Positions 8,123-15,441 are shown, counted from the first letter of the stretch. The stretch is 64,000 nucleotides of DNA from Arthrobacter sp. zg-Y20 (GCF_030142075.1 NZ_CP126241.1:992001-1056000); one strand, 5' to 3'. Translations and numbers: made by a program. The notes: generated by a model from the letters alone, not told the origin.

Positions 8123-8365
8123 TTAGATGTCCACCCGGCAAGCGCACTCGCCGCGGCGGTGGTCTTTCACGATGGTGGCTGAGGTTTGGAAGCCGGCGGT
8201 TCGGAGTTGCCGCGCCACTCGTGCGGCTGAGATGTTCCCGTTTTCCCATTCTTTGACCAGTGCTTCGTCGGTGTGGTCGTAGTCGGGGTGTGTTTTGAGC
8301 TCGTCTATGGAGCGTCGGTAGCTGCAGGACATTGTGTGTGGTGCGGCTTGTGTGATTACGGGCAC
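8123..8365 (-). CDS. Small HTH-like DNA-binding protein
   Basis: 80 aa from a GTG at 8365 with GAGGAAAC upstream. The second half reads as a small helical DNA-binding unit (EALVKEWENGNISAARVARQ, then LRTAGFQTSATIVKDHRRG), followed by a CxC tail (GECACRV). Its stop abuts the start of the phosphoesterase gene. Two strong hairpins precede it, so it may be the first gene after a partial terminator. Confidence 0.55.
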   Translation of the reverse strand: MPVITQAAPHTMSCSYRRSIDELKTHPDYDHTDEALVKEWENGNISAARVARQLRTAGFQTSATIVKDHRRGECACRVDI

Positions 8366-8390
8366 GGCGTGTTTCCTCCCCAGAATGGTG

Positions 8391-8423
8391 AAGGGCTCCA
8401 ACCTGGGAAGTGTTGGAGCCCTT
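8391..8423 (-). terminator. Perfect 12-bp hairpin upstream of the 8123-8365 gene
   Basis: AAGGGCTCCAAC (8391-8402) pairs exactly with GTTGGAGCCCTT (8412-8423) across a 9-base loop. It has a poor T-tract, so it could be a weak terminator, an RNA-processing site or a leader structure. Leftward transcription passes through it. Confidence 0.5.
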
Positions 8424-8542
8424 CTGACCCGCATGATCATGTGCGGGGTTTTGGGTGACTGCTACCCGGACTCGGCCTGATTGGCCTTCGGGTGGAGCTG
8501 CGAACAACCGCCTCGCGGCCCGGGTAGCGTCACGTCTATGGT

Positions 8543-8587
8543 CACACAAAGAACGGCCCCCAGTGTTGGGGGCCGTTGCTTGTGTGA
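8543..8587 (-). terminator. Strong hairpin in the early-operon gap
   Basis: AACGGCCCCC and GGGGGCCGTT (8552-8577) form a 10-bp GC-rich stem with a 6-base loop. Seven more pairs, CACACAA/TTGTGTG, lie outside an internal mismatch. On the minus strand it is followed by TTCTTTGTGTG, moderately T-rich. It lies in the 315-base gap 8366-8680, which has no credible gene. It is a likely terminator or antitermination target splitting the leftward transcript. Confidence 0.6.
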
Positions 8588-8680
8588 GGGTGTTTTGGAC
8601 ATGGTTGGTCCAACTGGTATTGATTCTAGCAGTTAGGTGGGGTGTTTGGGCAGGAAATGGGAAGTTATTCTATAACGGTT

Positions 8681-9298
8681 TCATAACGCTGCTGCTAGTT
8701 CTTGCCATTCACCGGACGTCCACTCCACACCGCACGCCCTACACGACGCCACACCACCATCCCGTGCGGTCACAATCAACGCTGCAGCCCTGGTCTTCTC
8801 ATCATCCACCACCCGGATCACATACTTCTCCTTGCAGATGGGGCAGGGGTGCGAGAGTTCCCAACGTCGCGGCGGGTTCAGCATTTCCTGGATGTCGTCT
8901 ATCCACCGGTCCAAGGTGTTGAGGCAGTGTTCTTGTTCGGTGGGGTTGATGGTTGCGTGTGCGGCCCATCCTTGGATGTTGTCTTCGATGCTCTTGTGTT
9001 TGCGTGTGCCGGTGAGTCGTTCGTATTCGTTGCCGGCGGTGGTTTGGATGGATTCGTAGAGGGTGTACGCGCCGACAGCAATAGGGATTTTGGGGTGGAA
9101 GCCTGATGCGCCTCCGTTGCCGCCGATGCCTTCCGTGGTGGATTCGCGGAGTTGTGCGATGAGTCCGGGGACTTGGCCGCTGGTTTTCTCGATGAGTGCT
9201 TGCCCGTCGATGCTGTACGCGGTTTCGTGGGTTTGCAGGTGGGTGCGTGTCAGCTCATCCACGTCCAGGCGGAGAGACATGGCGATGTCATAGATCAT
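8681..9298 (-). CDS. Conserved phage protein with C-terminal zinc ribbon
   Basis: 205 aa from the ATG at 9298 (AGGAG upstream; its first bases overlap the previous stop). The N-terminal two thirds are helical (ARIAL-type helices around LTGTRKHKSIEDNIQGW and EQEHCLNTLDRWIDDIQEML). The C-terminus has a four-Cys ribbon, CPICKEKY...CRACGVEW. The layout resembles actinophage proteins that bind nucleic acid, but the function is unknown. Confidence 0.65.
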   Translation of the reverse strand: MIYDIAMSLRLDVDELTRTHLQTHETAYSIDGQALIEKTSGQVPGLIAQLRESTTEGIGGNGGASGFHPKIPIAVGAYTLYESIQTTAGNEYERLTGTRKHKSIEDNIQGWAAHATINPTEQEHCLNTLDRWIDDIQEMLNPPRRWELSHPCPICKEKYVIRVVDDEKTRAAALIVTARDGGVASCRACGVEWTSGEWQELAAAL

Positions 9299-9660
9299 GC
9301 AGCGGCTCCTGGTTCGTTCAGGACGGTGGCAGGGAGGGCGGGCACGCATCCGTGAAAGTCACCGTAATACCAAGTGCCGCTAACCCGCTCCATGATGTCC
9401 TCCAATGCATCACGGATCACAACCCTGTTCGGCAGCGCACGCAGTTCCTCGACCGTCGTGATGATGCGGGGCTTGGCTGCTGCTCGCACCATTGCATCGA
9501 TGGACCTTGTGACCTGAACGGCATAGGTCCCACTAATCAGCTTGCCGCCCGCTGAGAACAGCCGCACCTCACCGCCCGGGTTCTTGCGGAGATCTGAGAG
9601 CCAAAGGTGCTCATTGGCCTGCGCCAGATCGTCGCGCCGGTCGCTCCGTTCCGCCTTCAT
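9295..9660 (-). CDS. Hypothetical protein with 'ITTVEELxxLP' domain (paralogue of the 23481-23732 product)
   Basis: 121 aa from the ATG at 9660, which overlaps the previous stop. The C-terminal half (RIITTVEELRALPNRVVIRD ... VPALPATVLNEP) is clearly related to the 83-aa product encoded beside the integrase at 23,481. The N-terminal 45 residues are polar and charged. It probably folds as a small beta-rich unit. No function is known to me. Confidence 0.65.
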   Translation of the reverse strand: MKAERSDRRDDLAQANEHLWLSDLRKNPGGEVRLFSAGGKLISGTYAVQVTRSIDAMVRAAAKPRIITTVEELRALPNRVVIRDALEDIMERVSGTWYYGDFHGCVPALPATVLNEPGAAA

Positions 9661-10058
9661 ACCGTCTCCTGCCGTTCTACCCACATGCTCAGGTATTGGA
9701 TTGCTTTCTTGATGTCCTGCACGGGGTTGTCTTTGAGGGTGTGGCGGAGGATGTACTTCACCGCGTTCAGCGTCTCCCAAGTCCCACCTGCTGCTTCGTG
9801 TGCCCGGATGATGTCGATGACTTCCACACCCGCTGGCACACCCTCCGTGTAATGCGGCGGGTGGGCGACGGGATCAGGGGTGGGTGTGTCGATGAGTTCG
9901 AGTTCTTCGGTGGCGTAACGGGTCCCAATGCCGCCTATGCTCACCATGATCGGCAAGACGAACGACTCATCGATGTCCACGACTGTCCCAGACTTGCCGT
10001 AACGGCCGTCTTTGACATTCACTACCCGCACCGGATCCCCAACTTTGTATTCGCTCAT
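9657..10058 (-). CDS. DUF3310 protein with N-terminal KOW-like beta domain
   Basis: 133 aa; ATG at 10058. The C-terminal half is a DUF3310 domain (PHYTEGVPAGVEVIDII ... NAVKYILRHTLKDNPVQDIK), a helical phage family linked to nucleotide metabolism by neighbourhood. The N-terminal 50 residues (YKVGDPVRVVNVKDGRYGKS) look like a small KOW/SH3-like barrel. A 4-base overlap joins it to the next gene. The 133 bases before it (10,059-10,191) hold no credible gene. Confidence 0.8.
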   Translation of the reverse strand: MSEYKVGDPVRVVNVKDGRYGKSGTVVDIDESFVLPIMVSIGGIGTRYATEELELIDTPTPDPVAHPPHYTEGVPAGVEVIDIIRAHEAAGGTWETLNAVKYILRHTLKDNPVQDIKKAIQYLSMWVERQETV

Positions 10059-10191
10059 GTCCCCGCGCTTTCTGGTTGTATTTCTATTTCCAACTGGTTT
10101 AGGTTGTTGCACCCGCATTGGCAGTCGGTTTGGTCGCCTACCTGGGATAGTCACGCAACCAACCAGAACACCGGGGTTAGCAAGAGGCGGG

Positions 10192-10434
10192 TCATGCGGC
10201 GTCCTCGGCTTGGCGGTACGGGTTGGGCGTGGATTCCCGGATGCCGGTTTCATCCATGGGCTTGAGGAAGTCGAGGGCGACGGATGCACGGCCTTCCTCC
10301 CACGCCTTCGCTGCGATCTCTCGTGCGGACGCTTGCAGGGTGTCGCTCATGCCGATCAGGTGGGTGGACAGTCGATGGTTTGCGGCAGTGAGTCGTTCAA
10401 CTTCTGCGCGGAGTTCTGCTTCGTTCATGTTCAT
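10192..10434 (-). CDS. Small coiled-coil protein
   Basis: 80 aa starting MNMNEAELRAEVERLTAANH, a clear leucine-heptad helix, followed by a second helix and a polar tail. The ATG overlaps the stop of the upstream 52-aa gene (ATGA). Likely an oligomeric accessory protein. No family recognised. Confidence 0.6.
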   Translation of the reverse strand: MNMNEAELRAEVERLTAANHRLSTHLIGMSDTLQASAREIAAKAWEEGRASVALDFLKPMDETGIRESTPNPYRQAEDAA

Positions 10435-10589
10435 GCGGCGTCCTTGTGGTTGCGGATGTGGTCGTGGATGGTGATGGTGGTTGCTTCACTTCGTTGGATC
10501 CAACCCAGCCCGCGGAGGATCTGTTCGTGCCCGGGGACGAACCCAACCTGGTCGTCTTTCGTCTCAATCACGCTGATCAGCCAACCCAT
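10431..10589 (-). CDS. 52-aa hypothetical phage protein
   Basis: Reads MGWLISVIETKDDQVGFVPG and ends ITIHDHIRNHKDAA. The frame fits between its neighbours: its ATG lies inside the end of the 10,577 gene and its stop shares ATGA with the next start. It looks like a compact beta-rich fold. Function unknown. Confidence 0.65.
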   Translation of the reverse strand: MGWLISVIETKDDQVGFVPGHEQILRGLGWIQRSEATTITIHDHIRNHKDAA

Positions 10590-10723
10590 CTGCCCTGACC
10601 CTTCCGTGCGGATTCGAGTTCGGTGAGCAGGCTACGGACACGGTCAGCGAGGAAACGCATCTCCCCAATCGAATGAGTCCGCCCAATCTCCTCCAAGTCA
10701 TCCGCAAGATGGTCCGTGGTCAT
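10577..10723 (-). CDS. 48-aa helical hypothetical protein
   Basis: Starts MTTDHLADDLEEIGRTHSIG and continues as an amphipathic helix ending in a basic GKGQGRWVG-type tail. ATGA overlap with the preceding gene and 13-base overlap with the following one. No family. Confidence 0.55.
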   Translation of the reverse strand: MTTDHLADDLEEIGRTHSIGEMRFLADRVRSLLTELESARKGQGRWVG

Positions 10724-10938
10724 GCCGCACTCACCAGCTTCGTGACCGCGGAGAGTGCGGCGTGCGATTCGTGTTCTCCAATGCGGACTGTGGTCGTGAT
10801 GCCAAAGTTCGCTTCGGGCCACTTGGAGGCGACTTCCCATCCGCACTCATCACAGATCACGCCGCCGAAGTCCTCATTGCGGACGTAGACCCTGTGCTTG
10901 ACCAGTAGCGCCGCGATGACTTCTGCCATGCGGTTCAT
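10720..10938 (-). CDS. Small protein with CxxC motif
   Basis: 72 aa. An N-terminal helix (MNRMAEVIAALLVKHRVYV) is followed by VICDECGW, a single zinc-knuckle half, and a C-terminal helix. Coupled by ATGA to both neighbours. Possibly a zinc-dependent dimer. Function unknown. Confidence 0.6.
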   Translation of the reverse strand: MNRMAEVIAALLVKHRVYVRNEDFGGVICDECGWEVASKWPEANFGITTTVRIGEHESHAALSAVTKLVSAA

Positions 10939-11162
10939 GCCGCCCTCCTTCGCTTACCGGCGATGCGTTTGGCTTCGAGGCCGCGTGCGAGGCTTTCGGC
11001 GGGGTCTTCGTCGTCTTGGTAGTCGCCCATGTCCGCCAACGCTGCGAGTGTGCGGTCCTGGTCGTGTTCGAGGTGGTCTACCCGGTCACAGAGTTCGATG
11101 ATGAGCGGCCCATCCTCCGTAAACGGCGCCATCAACCGCGCACGAGTAGTCAGGGCGCTCAT
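10935..11162 (-). CDS. Hypothetical phage protein
   Basis: 75 aa; helical, acidic middle (LCDRVDHLEHDQDRTLAALA) and a very basic end (AKRIAGKRRRAA). ATGA-coupled on both sides. No family recognised. Confidence 0.55.
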   Translation of the reverse strand: MSALTTRARLMAPFTEDGPLIIELCDRVDHLEHDQDRTLAALADMGDYQDDEDPAESLARGLEAKRIAGKRRRAA

Positions 11163-11449
11163 GCGAGGGCCTCCGAGATCATTGTGAGGATCAGGCGGGC
11201 TTCCACGGGCTTGCTGGGATATCCGCCCGGCAGCAAGTAGGCGGACTCGCTCATAGCCTCCTCAGCCAACTGCTGCACGGCTTCGAGTGCGGCCACGAGC
11301 TTCGGCACATCGTAGGAGGACTGTTCGGCGATGAAGGCGGCACTGATTGAAAGCGCCTTTTCTTGGGATTCATCTTCGGCGTTGATGAGCTTCAGTCGCG
11401 CCTCTGCCGCTCCTGCAGCGCGCGCTTTGATGTCGTCCAGTGTGCTCAT
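11159..11449 (-). CDS. Hypothetical helical phage protein
   Basis: 96 aa; ATG at 11449 with AGGAG upstream. All-helical with Ala-rich heptads (MSTLDDIKARAAGAAEARLK; KLVAALEAVQQLAEEAM). Probably a coiled-coil dimer. ATGA-coupled to both neighbours. Confidence 0.6.
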   Translation of the reverse strand: MSTLDDIKARAAGAAEARLKLINAEDESQEKALSISAAFIAEQSSYDVPKLVAALEAVQQLAEEAMSESAYLLPGGYPSKPVEARLILTMISEALA

Positions 11450-11637
11450 GCTGCGTTCTCCTGGTTGTAGGCGTCCTGCAATGCTTGGTGTGCGGCCGAC
11501 AACTCGTCCATCCGCTGATTGAGTAGGCTCATGTTGAACGGGCGGGCCACTGTCGCCGCATCCACAAACACGGTCGCCTGCTGCACCCGTGTCTTCGCCG
11601 CCACGATCGCCTCGTAACGCGGGTCCCAGATGCTCAC
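11446..11637 (-). CDS. 63-aa helical hypothetical protein
   Basis: Starts MSIWDPRYEAIVAAKTRVQQ and ends in a second helix (MDELSAAHQALQDAYNQ). Start and stop both lie in ATGA overlaps. A helical hairpin is likely. No function assigned. Confidence 0.55.
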   Translation of the reverse strand: MSIWDPRYEAIVAAKTRVQQATVFVDAATVARPFNMSLLNQRMDELSAAHQALQDAYNQENAA

Positions 11638-11828
11638 GCTGCAACCGCTTCATCCGGCCAGATTTCAGCCTTCACTCCATCCGGGAACTCCACCACGTGC
11701 ATCGGCAGGACTTCGGCATCATGGGTGGCGTCCGGTTCTGTGATCGTCTGCAGGATCCGGATAGCGGACCCGTTGCGGTGGGCCAGGGACGTATCGGCAG
11801 TCTTGAAGGCCAGTGTGGTGGGTTCCAT
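11634..11828 (-). CDS. 64-aa hypothetical protein
   Basis: ATG at 11828 follows AAGGGAAG. Beta-rich (TLAFKTADTS ... RILQTITEP ... VVEFPDGVKAEIWPDE). It is preceded by a 57-base gap (11,829-11,885) that contains a copy of the dispersed motif TACCTCCCAAT. Confidence 0.5.
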   Translation of the reverse strand: MEPTTLAFKTADTSLAHRNGSAIRILQTITEPDATHDAEVLPMHVVEFPDGVKAEIWPDEAVAA

Positions 11829-11885
11829 GTTCTTCCCTTTCGGTTGTTCGCGTACCCCCACAATACCTCCCAATCAGGTTGTTTA

Positions 11886-12245
11886 CTAGGGTGTTTGAGA
11901 GGTTTCTTCCACAATCTCCAACACAATCCGCGGCGAACCTTTACCCCCATGCCGCATGTCCGGGCCGATCACATGCTCATGGTCGTCATCCACCAACAAC
12001 CCCGCCTCAACCAGGCCATCCACTGCGGCCTTCACAGTCGGCCACAAATTATTCGGGTCATACCGTCCACCACGCGCCTTGTAGAAGAACGCCGTGATAT
12101 GCACCGGCGTGGTCAGAGGCGGCAAACCAGCCACCGCCTCCCGACCAGCCCGCCGCCACTCAGCCGTCAACTTCGCAGCCGCCATACGATGCAACCGCTG
12201 ATTCGAATTCAACCAACCAGCCGGCGCCGGAACCTCAACAATCAC
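11886..12245 (-). CDS. rusA: RusA-family Holliday-junction resolvase
   Basis: 119 aa from a GTG (12,243-12,245) that overlaps the methylase stop. RusA features are visible: PAGWLNSNQRLHRM near the N-terminus, RYDPNNLWPTVKAAVDGLVE with the metal-binding Asp after a strand, and GLLVDDDHEHVI with an acidic triplet. RusA cleaves four-way junctions and would act with the YqaJ exonuclease and SSB of this operon in phage recombination or to debranch DNA before packaging. Confidence 0.85.
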   Translation of the reverse strand: MIVEVPAPAGWLNSNQRLHRMAAAKLTAEWRRAGREAVAGLPPLTTPVHITAFFYKARGGRYDPNNLWPTVKAAVDGLVEAGLLVDDDHEHVIGPDMRHGGKGSPRIVLEIVEETSQTP

Positions 12246-12766
12246 GCCGCTAGCTCCTCGCCAATCAGCCCGGTCGTCCGGTTGTCCACGAACGCTCCGG
12301 GGATGCTGCACCGCATGAGCCGTCGGGCCGCATCAATGCCGTAAGCGATCAGGACGGAAGGCGCCCCCGCGTTGGCTGGTGCACGCGTCCCATCCGGGCG
12401 ATGGAAGTGAAGCCGGGATTCGATGAACAGCAGGGCGGTTGCGTGCGGCCACACGTGGTCGAAGAACATGCGCGTCTCGGTTCTAGCGAATACCAGGGCG
12501 ATCCCGTCACCGTGCTTGGCGAGCCGTTCAAGCCAGATCGCCGCCTGCTTGCCGTATGGCGGGTTCAGCCAGACGGAGCCTTCCCATTCGTGGCTCAGCC
12601 CATCGTCTTCGATGGTGTAGTGCTTGGCCGCGGTGTCCCATGGCCGGTTGAGTGGCGAGCAGGGGTCGAGGTCGAAGGGCCCGAGTGCTTCGATGATGGA
12701 GGGGGGTGTAAGCCATACGTCGGAGATCATGGCTGCGGACTGGTGCGATCCCATTGCGCCGCTCAT
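12242..12766 (-). CDS. Phage DNA N6-adenine methyltransferase (Dam type)
   Basis: 174 aa; ATG at 12766 with GGAG upstream. Matches the phage N6-adenine methylase family: WLTPPSIIEALGPFDLDPCS at the N-terminus, then VWLNPPYGKQ, the NPPY catalytic motif, and IALVFARTETRMFF. The protein is compact and has no target-recognition domain, as usual for the family. It probably methylates phage DNA against host restriction. No cognate nuclease is nearby, so it is an orphan enzyme. Confidence 0.9.
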   Translation of the reverse strand: MSGAMGSHQSAAMISDVWLTPPSIIEALGPFDLDPCSPLNRPWDTAAKHYTIEDDGLSHEWEGSVWLNPPYGKQAAIWLERLAKHGDGIALVFARTETRMFFDHVWPHATALLFIESRLHFHRPDGTRAPANAGAPSVLIAYGIDAARRLMRCSIPGAFVDNRTTGLIGEELAA

Positions 12767-12906
12767 GCCCACGGGCTCCGGGGTTCCTCGACGTAAATGT
12801 GCGGGCCGGGGGTGTGCATGCCGCACACAACACCCGCCTTCTCCTGCGCTTCCGTGATGACTTTGCAGTCGCAACGGTGCGGGTGGGGTGTGTTCGACCA
12901 GATCAT
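12763..12906 (-). CDS. 47-aa His/Cys-containing microprotein
   Basis: Starts MIWSNTPHPHRCDCKVITEA and ends HIYVEEPRSPWA; the His and Cys residues suggest metal binding. Both ends lie in ATGA overlaps with the flanking genes, which strongly supports translation despite its size. Function unknown. Confidence 0.6.
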   Translation of the reverse strand: MIWSNTPHPHRCDCKVITEAQEKAGVVCGMHTPGPHIYVEEPRSPWA

Positions 12907-13415
12907 GCTGTGGACCCTTCTGCGGGGTTGGTGGGTGTGGTGGTGGGTTCGGGTGCTGTTCGGCGCTTAGCGGGCTTCCTATGGCTTTTGGGTGGTAGTC
13001 CTGCGCGGGTGCGGAAGTCGGGTGGCATTGGGGTTTTCACGGCCGCACACTCCCGGCAGGTGGAGAAGTGTTCGTCGGGGTGGTCGGCACAGGGTGGGTC
13101 GTTCGTGTCGGGTGCTGCGTACCGGCCGGCGAGTTTGTCTTTGGCTGCTTTGAGCTCAGCCCGGGTTGTGGCCAGGTTCCGTTCGACGTCCCAGTGGGCG
13201 CCGGGGAACTTGATGATTGCGGGTTTCTCGTTGGTGGGTTCTGCTGCTGCCCGGATTGCGGCTATGCATATCTCGGTTGCGTTGCCCATGTCGGCTTGTG
13301 CGGCTATTGCGATCTGGTCGTATGTGCCTTTGACACCCCAGTTGGGGCGTAGGAGGTTGATGAGTTCGGCGAGCTTTCGAGCCTGTTCTGGTGTGAGTTT
13401 TTGGTCATCAGCCAT
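12903..13415 (-). CDS. Hypothetical phage protein with CxxC tail
   Basis: 170 aa. The N-terminal helical domain (EQARKLAELINLLRPNWG) is followed by a helix of coiled-coil type (NLATTRAELKAAKDKLAG), a CADHP...CREC zinc-like segment, and a basic Pro/Thr-rich tail. It is the first gene after the repeat-bearing gap next to the replication gene and may act in replication. Not assigned to a family. Confidence 0.6.
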   Translation of the reverse strand: MADDQKLTPEQARKLAELINLLRPNWGVKGTYDQIAIAAQADMGNATEICIAAIRAAAEPTNEKPAIIKFPGAHWDVERNLATTRAELKAAKDKLAGRYAAPDTNDPPCADHPDEHFSTCRECAAVKTPMPPDFRTRAGLPPKSHRKPAKRRTAPEPTTTPTNPAEGSTA

Positions 13416-13516
13416 TGCGGGTGTCCCCCATTACGTAAGTGATGATTGATGATTTCTTTGCCACCCCCTTCTTTAAAAGCCAAGAACAGGGAGAGGTGAG
13501 ATAGAGACTTAGGTGA

Positions 13517-13605
13517 GTCGCATCTCTATGTACGTTCGTACGTACGTACGTAGGATTCGCTGATGCGATCGCTATGCGACTCGCATATGCGATCAGTTAT
13601 GCGAT
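13517..13605. repeat. Phased ATGCGAT repeats and a TACG tandem run; candidate phage replication origin or operator
   Basis: In the 177-base gap 13,416-13,592 and just into the next gene, ATGCGA(T/C) occurs at 13563, 13574, 13587 and 13599, spaced 11, 13 and 12 bases, with inverted copies at 13517-13523 and 13581-13586. A TACG-type run (13,531-13,552) precedes them. About one helical turn between copies suggests one protein binding along one face. The site abuts the 3' end of a replication-initiation-like gene, so an origin is a reasonable inference. Confidence 0.5.
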
Positions 13606-13988
13606 GACGTGCACTGACCGTTTTGCCAGCAGTCTTCGCCGTGCCAGCGTTTGCAGTTGCCTCGTTTGGCGCCCTGCGTTTTGGCGGTCCTGGTTTGTTC
13701 GACGGCTTCCTTGGTGGGGTTCCGTTCCGCCCAGTTCCGCAGGATCCAGCCTTCTTCGTGTTCGTCCCACAGTCCGTGTTTGACGAGGTTCGCGGCGTCT
13801 GTGGGTGTTCCGTGGACGAAGGGGAGTGCAGCTTTCGGGATGATGCCGTTGCTTTCCTGCAGGCCTACGTATGCGATGGAGCAGGCGTAGGTGAAGGCTG
13901 TTTCTTTGCCCTTTTTCTCTGCCATGAGGGCGAGGATCTTCTTGTTGCTGGCTATGTTTGTGTCGAGTCGCACCCATTCGAGGGCCAT
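13593..13988 (-). CDS. Replication-initiation-like protein (DnaD/O-type N-terminal domain)
   Basis: 131 aa. MALEWVRLDTNIASNKKILA at the start, VGLQESNGIIPKAALPFVHG and LVKHGLWDEHEEGWILRNWAE form the winged-helix-like domain typical of actinophage replication initiators. The C-terminus is basic with a Cys-rich end (RGNCKRWHGEDCWQNGQC). It is short, lacking the long C-terminal region of larger homologues. Neighbouring repeats at its 3' end could be its binding sites. Confidence 0.7.
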   Translation of the reverse strand: MALEWVRLDTNIASNKKILALMAEKKGKETAFTYACSIAYVGLQESNGIIPKAALPFVHGTPTDAANLVKHGLWDEHEEGWILRNWAERNPTKEAVEQTRTAKTQGAKRGNCKRWHGEDCWQNGQCTSSHN

Positions 13989-13989
13989 T

Positions 13990-14502
13990 TCAAGCTGCTT
14001 CCTGGTGGGTTTGTTGGTGGTTTCGGCGTGCTCGTTCGACTTCTTGGTTGAGTGTTTCGAGGCGTTGGGGTCCGAGCCACACGTTGTCGGGGTGCGCCTC
14101 CATTGCCTGGTCGTAGGCTTCTTGGGCTGCGTCCCTCTTGTGTTGGTTTCGGTATTCGTTGCGTGCTTGTCTGCAGGGTTCGCAGAGGGGTGTGCGGTTG
14201 CGGTAGTGGGCTACGGCGCCGGATGGTGTGCCGTGTTTGGCTGCCTTGCGTGGCCTGGGGTTGGCTCGCAGTTCGGCCATGTGTTTGCGGTGCGCTTCTT
14301 TGCAATCTGGGCAGGCTTTCTCGCCGCGCATGATGTGCCGGTTGTATGCGGAGTTGGTGCCGTGGGGTTTGAGCGGTCGTGCTGGTGGAGCGGGTGGTGC
14401 TGCCCGGTATTCTTCGTGGGCTGTTGCCTGCCAGCGTTCCTCGGTGTCTTCCAAGATTTCCTCACGCGTCCGGCCTTGTTTCCCCCGGTACTGGTAGCCC
14501 AT
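13990..14502 (-). CDS. Protein with two zinc-knuckle repeats
   Basis: 170 aa. Two similar units are visible: HGTNSAYNRHIMRGEKACPD with a CxxC, and HGTPSGAVAHYRNRTPLCEP with a second CxxC, each followed by a basic helix. Such HGT...H...CxxC repeats occur in actinophage proteins and resemble zinc fingers without an HNH active site. N- and C-terminal parts are helical and charged. DNA binding is likely; function unknown. Confidence 0.65.
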   Translation of the reverse strand: MGYQYRGKQGRTREEILEDTEERWQATAHEEYRAAPPAPPARPLKPHGTNSAYNRHIMRGEKACPDCKEAHRKHMAELRANPRPRKAAKHGTPSGAVAHYRNRTPLCEPCRQARNEYRNQHKRDAAQEAYDQAMEAHPDNVWLGPQRLETLNQEVERARRNHQQTHQEAA

Positions 14503-14503
14503 G

Positions 14504-14758
14504 TCAGGCCGCCTTTCCGTAGTGGATGTTGATGAGGTCGGGGCGGTATCCGGACCAGTGGACGGGTTGGGTGGGGGTGTCGATTACGACGACGGGTGCT
14601 GAGAGGTGGCCGAGGGATTTCACGTACTCGAGGGCGGCCGGATCCTTGGTCATGTCGACAGGCGTGTATTCGACGCCCTTCTTGTCCAGGTCGCGCTTGG
14701 TGGCGTCGCACTGTACGCAGGCGGGTTTGGTGTAGAGGGTGGTTGCGGGGTGGTTCAT
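14504..14758 (-). CDS. nrdH: NrdH-like glutaredoxin
   Basis: 84 aa, the size of a single thioredoxin fold. Redox motif CVQC at residues 14-17 after a TTLYTKPA strand; VEYTPVDMTKDP and the cis-Pro SAPVVVID follow, and WSGYRPD resembles the NrdH C-terminal signature. NrdH reduces class Ib ribonucleotide reductase, so the phage gene could feed DNA precursor synthesis. Its ATG overlaps the stop of the preceding gene. Confidence 0.9.
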   Translation of the reverse strand: MNHPATTLYTKPACVQCDATKRDLDKKGVEYTPVDMTKDPAALEYVKSLGHLSAPVVVIDTPTQPVHWSGYRPDLINIHYGKAA

Positions 14759-14949
14759 GCTGCTGTCCGTTCGTGGTTGGTGAGTGGGATCCAGCCGAGT
14801 GCGCGCGCTTCGGGTGCACAGTCACGGCAGTATCCGGTGGCGGTGCGTGGGTCGGTGTTGACGGGGATTCCGCAGCGGCCGCAGTCGTAGGCTTTGGGGC
14901 GCGGTTCCCGGTATGGAAGGGACCGCGCCCGGAACGTCATGTCGCTCAT
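14755..14949 (-). CDS. Small four-Cys zinc-ribbon protein
   Basis: 64 aa. Two CxxC pairs (YDCGRCGIP ... GYCRDCAPE) form a rubredoxin-like zinc ribbon, flanked by a basic N-terminus and a short helix. Coupled to nrdH by an ATGA overlap. Probably nucleic-acid or protein binding. No family named. Confidence 0.65.
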   Translation of the reverse strand: MSDMTFRARSLPYREPRPKAYDCGRCGIPVNTDPRTATGYCRDCAPEARALGWIPLTNHERTAA

Positions 14950-14965
14950 GGTGTGAGTCGGCTCC

Positions 14966-15436
14966 TTAGAAGGGCGGGTTCGACGTGTTGAGGTCCGGAC
15001 CCCAGCCAGTGGAGTTGCTTGCCTGCCCTACAGGCGCACCCCACGGATCCTGTGCCGGCGCCTGCTGTGCCTGGTGGTATCCGCCCTGCTGCTGACCGTG
15101 CTGGTTGGTCTTCGGGACGATGGCGATGGTGCGGGGCTTGACCTCCGCGGAGAACCCGAACCCGCCGTCCTTCTTCTCGTACTTACGGACACTCGCTGTA
15201 CCGGTCACGAGGACTTTGGTGCCCTTGCGGAGGTGGTCTACGAGGCCTTCTGCTTTGTCGCCCCATTCGGTGACGCGCCACCAGGTGGTGTCTCCGGCGT
15301 CTTCCCACTGGTTGGTGTCGCGGTTGAGGCGGCGTGGTGTGTCGCCTACTGAGAATTCGATTTTGGCTTTGCCGCTGGGGGTGAATGAGAGTTCCGCGTC
15401 GTTGCCAAGGTTCCCGGTGAGGGTGATGTCTGCCAT
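14966..15436 (-). CDS. ssb: Single-stranded DNA-binding protein
   Basis: 156 aa. An OB fold at residues 1-105 (ITLTGNLGNDAELSFTPSGK, TTWWRVTEWGDKAEGLVDHL, KGTKVLVTGTASVRKYEKKD) is followed by a Gln/Gly-rich linker. The C-terminus is LNTSNPPF, giving the hydrophobic PPF end, but it is less acidic than the host DDDIPF tip. It binds ssDNA during phage replication and recombination and probably works with the YqaJ exonuclease of the same operon. Confidence 0.95.
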   Translation of the reverse strand: MADITLTGNLGNDAELSFTPSGKAKIEFSVGDTPRRLNRDTNQWEDAGDTTWWRVTEWGDKAEGLVDHLRKGTKVLVTGTASVRKYEKKDGGFGFSAEVKPRTIAIVPKTNQHGQQQGGYHQAQQAPAQDPWGAPVGQASNSTGWGPDLNTSNPPF

Positions 15437-15441
15437 GTTGG

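Noticed and set aside
7893-8549. 218-codon minus frame overlapping the phosphoesterase start
   Set aside because: His/Arg-rich translation, covers the two hairpins, and clashes with the better-supported 8123-8365 gene.
10059-10195. 14-codon frame starting in an ATGA overlap at 10,195
   Set aside because: Too short and without other support; the gap is reported as empty.
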